Shown here piece by piece: positions 61,892-64,000 of a DNA stretch of 64,000 bases; the stretch's first letter is position 1; each line of letters starts with the position of its first letter. The position numbers were made by a program, and so were the translations under genes. The notes under the pieces are model-generated. The model searched no databases and was not told where the DNA came from. It worked only from the letters and a program-made list of their open reading frames with translations. The DNA comes from Gordius sp. MW1 (taxonomy: Eukaryota; Nematomorpha; Gordioida; Gordea; Gordiidae), in contig OZ038530.1 of assembly GCA_964036665.1 (NCBI GenBank), positions 1,488,001 to 1,552,000 of the forward strand, given 5' to 3'.

Positions 61892-61913
61892 AATAAATCA
61901 AAGAGTGAATAAA
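61892..61913 (+). promoter_or_regulatory. Two candidate polyadenylation signals
   Basis: AATAAA occurs at 61892-61897 and 61908-61913, about 95-115 nt after the TAA at 61796-61798. This spacing suits a terminal exon. The motif is common in AT-rich DNA, so support is weak. Confidence 0.4.
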
Positions 61914-62782
61914 AATATGCAATGTTCATTAAAAATTTGGTGATACATTTTTTTATTGCATTACTGTAAATAGATCTAATTATTGGGAAATTATTGAATA
62001 AAAATGCCTTAGTTATAAGAAGCTATTACAATTTCTAAATGTTTTATAGTACACAATCTACACTTGTTTATATCGTGGTTTTAAATTAAACATGGCCTGA
62101 TTAGTCTAAATTGATTTAAAATTTTACTTTGTAATTTTTTATGACAAAATTTATTTGGAATAATATGAATTAATTGCGACTCTCCTTGTTTAAAAAATGT
62201 TGCTAAATTCAAGTTACAAAATCTTTGCTGACTTATAATTGAATTACATACCCTCGTAGATTATATTTCATTCTTGTGGTTGTGACACCCTAGGTAAACA
62301 CGGCTCAATAAACCTTAATACCATATCATGTTTAGTTAAATAATAAATTTTTTATTAAATTTACAATCTTAAATATTAACCAATCGAAACACATTAAAAC
62401 TTTAATGTAAGGAGATTTATAGGAGAATATATAAATGGAAAATTTCTATAAACTAAACTACTTTTACAGGCACGTAGCAAGGATTTTCTTAAATGGGGTG
62501 GGAAAAAATTTTCAAATTTATTTTTATAATTTTAATTTATAATATGATACATGATGCTAAACGTCATAAAAGAATTAATAAATCATTTTGAATGCTTTAA
62601 AACTGTCTTTTAATTATTAATTTCATATAAGTTATTCAAGGATAACCATAATGGGTATCAAAAATGCTTTCAGAATCAATTATTATCATTATGTGATAAC
62701 ATAAAATAATAAGTTGGCTTTAAATGCTATTAAAATTTAGTTAAAGGCTTTTTACTGATTTAGATCTCTGGTCAAAATATTC
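61914..62782. other. AT-rich region without supported genes
   Basis: No gene was seen. GGCACGTAGCAAGGATTTTC at about 62471 followed by TGGGGTGGG resembles a lone end of a GCGTAGCCAGG-type MITE. Confidence 0.5.
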
Positions 62783-62944
62783 CACTAATTCATGGGCGTA
62801 ACCAGTATTGGAATTAGAGAGGGGCAAAATTTATTTAGGGAGAGGCAAAATGATCATTTTTAGAAATTTTAATAAATTTTTGGATTTAGAGGGGGGCAGC
62901 CGCCCCTTCCTGCCACCCTTCTCGGCTACGCCCATGCACTAATT
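62783..62944. mobile_element. Small MITE with 8-bp target duplication
   Basis: The element (62791-62936, 146 bp) has termini CATGGGCGTAACCAG and, complemented, CATGGGCGTAGCCGAG. It is flanked by perfect CACTAATT duplications at 62783-62790 and 62937-62944. The inside contains GAGGGGCAAAATTTATTTAGG and GGGGGGCAGCCGCCCC. An 8-bp duplication points to hAT-type mobilisation. It is related to 55198-55358. Confidence 0.88.
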
Positions 62945-64000
62945 TAGAAAAATATTATGGTAAATGATTCATTTTTACAGGCCAGAGTTATAAAACCATA
63001 TTAAAAAAGCCAGTTGCCCATTCTAATAAATCATTTCTATTTTTTACTTAATACAATTAAATTTTATTTTAAGGTGTAACTTTTAGCTTTTTTTGATTGG
63101 ACAAAGTTATTACCGTCATTTTTAGACCCTTTATAGATTTTGTAAGGTTAAATACTGCCATTTTAAAACGTGTCGCATTGCATAATGTTCACACAAATAG
63201 AGGTTTCTATTTGTCCATCCTTGCAATTATAAGGCAATAACTTAATCGGTGTCTGGCGCCACGCTCTACCTTTGCCCCATTGTGTATTGCATTGCTGCAG
63301 CGAACACGTTTAAAACAACCGCAATTACACAAAAAAGACGATTTAATTTACAAAGGGCTGCGACTCTTTTAATTTTTTTACCATCATAAATAACAATCAT
63401 TTGTCAAGCACAAGGTATACATATTTATTATAAATAAGTAACGGAAGTCGTCCAAGTTATTATATCACTTTAGAAAAATGCGTATAAGTTTTATATTTAC
63501 AGCAAAGTCCTTCAATAATGAGAGGAAGTTATTTTTTAAAGTGGCTTAGAGACTTTTAATAAGAATGTTATGAATGAGTGTCATAGTATTGAGAGCTTCT
63601 TGATTATAAAGAATGAATTTAAGCGGGAAAACGCGTTTGAAACCTTTTTGTACATAATTGCAGCGGATATTATTGCTGTCGGTGTGTCTTCTTTCTTAAG
63701 ACCACAACTTTTACCCCCCTCCCCTCATACCCATATAAAAGACCAACGTTAAAAGAAGCGTTCTCATTTTATTTTTTACACCTTGGTGATAATGTTTTCC
63801 ACCCTTTGAATTTTGTTCCAGTAAAATTTGTCGCTCAAAATTTAAATTTTCGCTACACCACATACTCAAGCATGAATAATAATTTAATGTTTTCCTTAAC
63901 GATTGGCTTCTCGATGCTTCTTCTTTTTGTGCTTGTAACCGAGACTGATTCATATATATCGAGGAGTTATGACAGTGAAATTCCTTATCATCTCACGGCC
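62945..64000. other. AT-rich region, no supported gene
   Basis: Two short frames occur (63570-63752 plus, 60 codons; 63953-63711 minus, 80 codons, starting MNQSRLQAQKEE). Neither shows a known domain, a supported splice pattern or unusual codon use. A slightly GC-richer island with GGTGTCTGGCGCCACGC lies at about 63245-63320. I cannot assign a function. Confidence 0.5.

Noticed and set aside
63711..63953. Minus-strand frame of 80 codons starting MNQSRLQAQ
   Set aside because: It could be an exon, but no family motif, splice support or neighbour supports it.

Overview
The window looks like heterochromatin of an AT-rich eukaryotic genome, most likely an invertebrate animal. The evidence is an RTE-clade non-LTR retrotransposon, a BED-finger hAT transposase, hAT-type MITEs with 8-bp target duplications, tRNA-like SINE modules and one exon-like reading frame resembling an animal BTB/BACK/PHR protein. 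Nothing prokaryotic was seen. I cannot name the species.

Region 1 (1-39514 and 42011-46128) is one enormous hierarchical satellite. Its smallest unit is a decamer, GGTCACGGAC or GGTCACGGAT. Short decamer runs alternate with a conserved AT-rich linker of roughly 110 bp, and there are well over one hundred linkers. Each linker carries the hairpin AATTGC-ATA-GCAATT. Larger tandem repeats are stacked on top: 20 bp, 90 bp, about 480 bp, 717/747 bp, about 1.09 kb, 1.51 kb, 2.6-2.9 kb, and a near-identical tandem duplication of 10,146 bp (6904-17049) with 11,243 bp (17050-28292). The array changes orientation at about 45749/45750 and ends near 46128. The many reading frames inside it are by-products of the decamer, which has no stop in any + frame, and are not genes.

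Region 2 (30345-33436) is a nearly full-length RTE-type retrotransposon inserted in one satellite linker. It has an 18-bp target duplication, an AAG tail and one reading frame that is intact except for a single TAA in reverse-transcriptase motif A.

Region 3 (39515-64000) is a nest of transposons. A recurring non-autonomous family, called family X here, has a Helentron/HINE-like layout: one inverted-repeat arm exactly at one end, the other arm internal, and a GC-rich hairpin closing the opposite end. It also carries internal tandem repeats and a GGAC tetranucleotide tract. Copies or fragments lie at 39515-42010, 46881-47040, 48521-48811, 49816-51260, 54502-54700, 56048-57087, 59095-59790 and 60320-60953. 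Family X and the satellite linker share the same terminal motif and hairpin, so the satellite is probably a tandemly amplified relative of this family. Two copies split or flank a decayed hAT transposase gene (52045 down to 48819), which lies between two ~320-bp inverted repeats. Two hAT-type non-autonomous elements with perfect 8-bp target duplications (41128-41928 and 54951-55994) share subterminal CCGAN pentamer arrays.

Region 4 (57088-64000) is AT-rich and gene-poor. It contains a LINE reverse-transcriptase C-terminal fragment (58082-58378), a BTB/BACK/PHR-like last exon with polyadenylation signals (about 61252-61798), and a MITE with an 8-bp target duplication (62791-62936).

No intact cellular gene, rRNA or functional tRNA could be supported. 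All assignments were made by eye from the sequence; clade and family names are inference from motifs.
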